A stretch of 23,336 bases of DNA from Didymodactylos carnosus (Eukaryota; Rotifera; Eurotatoria; Philodinida; Philodinidae), in the NCBI GenBank assembly GCA_905250885.1, contig CAJNOQ010002635.1, positions 1 to 23,336 of the forward strand, in the 5' to 3' direction. Each line of letters begins with the position of its first letter. Position 1 is the stretch's first letter. This document shows, in pieces, positions 22,208 through 23,336 of this stretch. The position numbers and the translations under genes were made by a program. The notes below the pieces were generated by a model. The model saw only the letters and a program-made list of their open reading frames with translations, had not been told where the DNA came from and made no database searches.

Positions 22208-22288
22208 AGTTCCTCAGTTCAGTAGTTTATGCCTCTGTCTCATAATTTATATTCACCAGGCGTCCCAGGTTAGATTCCTGGAGGAGCT
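22208..22288 (+). pseudogene. Class II tRNA-like relic (tRNA-Ser/Leu type) or SINE head
   Basis: The 81 bases divide exactly like a tRNA with a long variable arm. The acceptor strands AGTTCCT and AGGAGCT pair over 7 bp with one G-T pair. A 16-base D-arm region (GTTCAGTAGTTTATGC) follows, then a 17-base anticodon arm, a 14-base variable arm and a perfect T-arm, CCAGG-TTAGATT-CCTGG. The B-box reads GGTTAGATTCC, one base from consensus, and a T5 run at 22295-22299 could act as a Pol III terminator. The D stem is weak and the anticodon stem (TCTGT/TTTAT) does not pair; the loop CTCATAA would present CAT, which is unusual for a class II tRNA. It is therefore probably a decayed tRNA gene or the head of a tRNA-derived SINE, not a working tRNA. 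Confidence 0.55.
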
Positions 22289-22343
22289 GTTCTGTTTTTC
22301 TTCCCTTTCATAGTAGACGGTTTTGCTGGCGCAGTTTTACTTG

Positions 22344-22387
22344 GACGATTTTTCTAACGATTTTAAAACTGTCGAAGAAAAATCGTC
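22344..22387. repeat. Perfect 12-bp inverted repeat
   Basis: GACGATTTTTCT at 22344-22355 is exactly complementary to AGAAAAATCGTC at 22376-22387 with a 20-base loop. It lies inside the composite element, between the tRNA-like relic and the right cluster of short-period repeats. Confidence 0.8.
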
Positions 22388-22573
22388 ATATTACAACCAT
22401 AGGAAACAAAAGCATGAACAACCAGAACCGTGAAAAAAAACCATGCCAAACTGACTGCAAGAAACTGCATATCAAAACCGTCATGGATTTCGCGTTTTTT
22501 TTCTTCTTCGTGTAGTGTATAATGTGTCGTCGAATGTGCCTGAAAAATATGTCTGTTCGATATATTTTTTTCA

Positions 22574-23336
22574 ATTGTCTTAGATCAGACTTAAATAAAT
22601 TTTTCATATTTCCACCCCAATTTTATTGATCTTTTCTGACTTTTTAACCTAACATCAAATCTCTGTTCAAAGATTAGATGACGTAAGTTACATCTAGTCA
22701 CAGTAGCAGTTTAGAAAAATTGACAACGACATCACTAAATCAGTGAAGTTCTAACTCCAACAAGTTAGTGAGAAAAAACGAAAAACATTTTGTAGAAAAA
22801 TCCGTATCATTTATATAGACTAGCTGTCAGCAAAACAAAATAGATGAATGAAATTCGTATGTATCGTAGCACATAAAATGTTCCACAGCATGTGACCTAC
22901 GCATGCACCGGTTAAAAACCGACATTTTTAGCTTTTTTCGAAAATAGATTGTATGAAGAGTATGGCATATTAAATTTTTCTCACAACTTACGAGGGAAGG
23001 TCACCAACTGCCACCTCGCTTTTTAGCTCTAAGCTAGTGGATAATAGGTAAAAAAATGTGCTGAATCCGAATATGACAATGGTTTGGGGCGCTAGGCCTC
23101 CAAAGACTGGATTTCTGGAAAACCAGTTTTCCAAAAACTCCAGAAACTCTCCAAAACTTTTCTTAATAAGTTAAAATTGTAACAGGCGAAATTCTGATCA
23201 AAATGAGACATTGCCCAGCTCTACATGACATTTCTTTGCAAAGCTATGGAATTTACAAGAAAAGCCCAAATGTTCATTGTCACCTCAAAGCTACAAATAT
23301 AAGAAGGAAAAAATTGATTTAGGGCTTTTCTTGTTG
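22574..23336. other. Non-coding right edge with repeat-like sequence
   Basis: No further exon of the Ig-domain gene was found. From about 22890 the sequence becomes less AT-rich and contains small hairpins (CGGTT/AACCG at about 22909-22921; TGGAAAAC/GTTTTCCA at 23116-23133). Motifs at 23111-23220 (TTTCTGGAAAACC, ATTGCCCAGCTC, GTAACAGGCGAAA) also occur in the first 235 bases of the window, the last one in opposite orientation. This is probably part of a dispersed repeat cut by the window edge. Confidence 0.4.

Larger units (their letters stand above)
21150..22573. mobile_element. Composite element with imperfect terminal inverted repeats
   Basis: The segment at about 21150-21238 matches the reverse complement of about 22494-22573 over some 80 bp. 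Shared blocks are GAAAAAAATA, ATCGAA, TTTTTCAG followed by CACATTC, GACA, and TACACGA followed by GA-rich sequence. Identity is roughly 75% by eye, so the element is not very young. Between the arms lie a degenerate short-period repeat, two unrecognised short frames (21767-21967 and 21967-22176) and a tRNA-like sequence. No transposase is recognised, so it would be non-autonomous. It begins about 130 bp after the last identified exon of the Ig-domain gene, so it sits either in that gene's next intron or at its broken end. Confidence 0.55.

Noticed and set aside
1-23336. Retroelement, virus-derived or autonomous transposase coding sequence
   Set aside because: No reverse transcriptase, integrase, capsid, envelope or transposase motif was seen in any frame; only non-autonomous inverted-repeat elements are supported.

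Overview
The window looks like a piece of a small, AT-rich invertebrate genome. Three genes can be rebuilt exon by exon with GT-AG introns and standard stop codons. Most introns are 56-68 bp. Short introns, strong AT bias, animal gene families and many small foldback elements fit a bdelloid rotifer (Rotaria/Adineta type) best, but other short-intron protostomes are not excluded. A single undetermined base at 3130 shows that this is a draft assembly.

Layout. 1-1657: non-coding AT-rich DNA with a repeat fragment at the left edge. 1658-3206 (minus): a metaxin-1/3-like gene in eight exons (249 aa), whose first intron is interrupted by a foldback duplication that looks like an assembly or amplification chimera. 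3207-3893: region between two divergent genes. 3894-4751 (plus): FAHD1, the acylpyruvase/oxaloacetate decarboxylase, three exons, 219 aa. 5641-10257 (plus): PGM3/AGM1, phosphoacetylglucosamine mutase, eleven exons, 539 aa, with three oversized introns, one holding a foldback transposable element. 10258 to about 19940: nearly 10 kb without a recognisable gene, AT-rich, with two small terminal-inverted-repeat (MITE-like) elements and two microsatellites. 20142-21020 (plus): a secreted or membrane immunoglobulin-domain gene, incomplete at its 3' end. 21150-22573: a roughly 1.4 kb element with imperfect terminal inverted repeats, carrying a degenerate short-period repeat and a tRNA-like relic. 22574-23336: non-coding DNA with further repeat-like sequence.

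The three left-hand genes are housekeeping genes. Metaxin acts in import and assembly at the mitochondrial outer membrane, FAHD1 acts in the mitochondrial matrix, and PGM3 makes the GlcNAc-1-phosphate needed for UDP-GlcNAc, glycans and chitin. They do not form a pathway; metaxin and FAHD1 are divergent and share an intergenic region. I found no convincing new multi-gene system. The most interesting signals are the foldback chimera around 3130, the composite element at 21150-22573 with its class II tRNA-like sequence, and the intron structure of the immunoglobulin gene.
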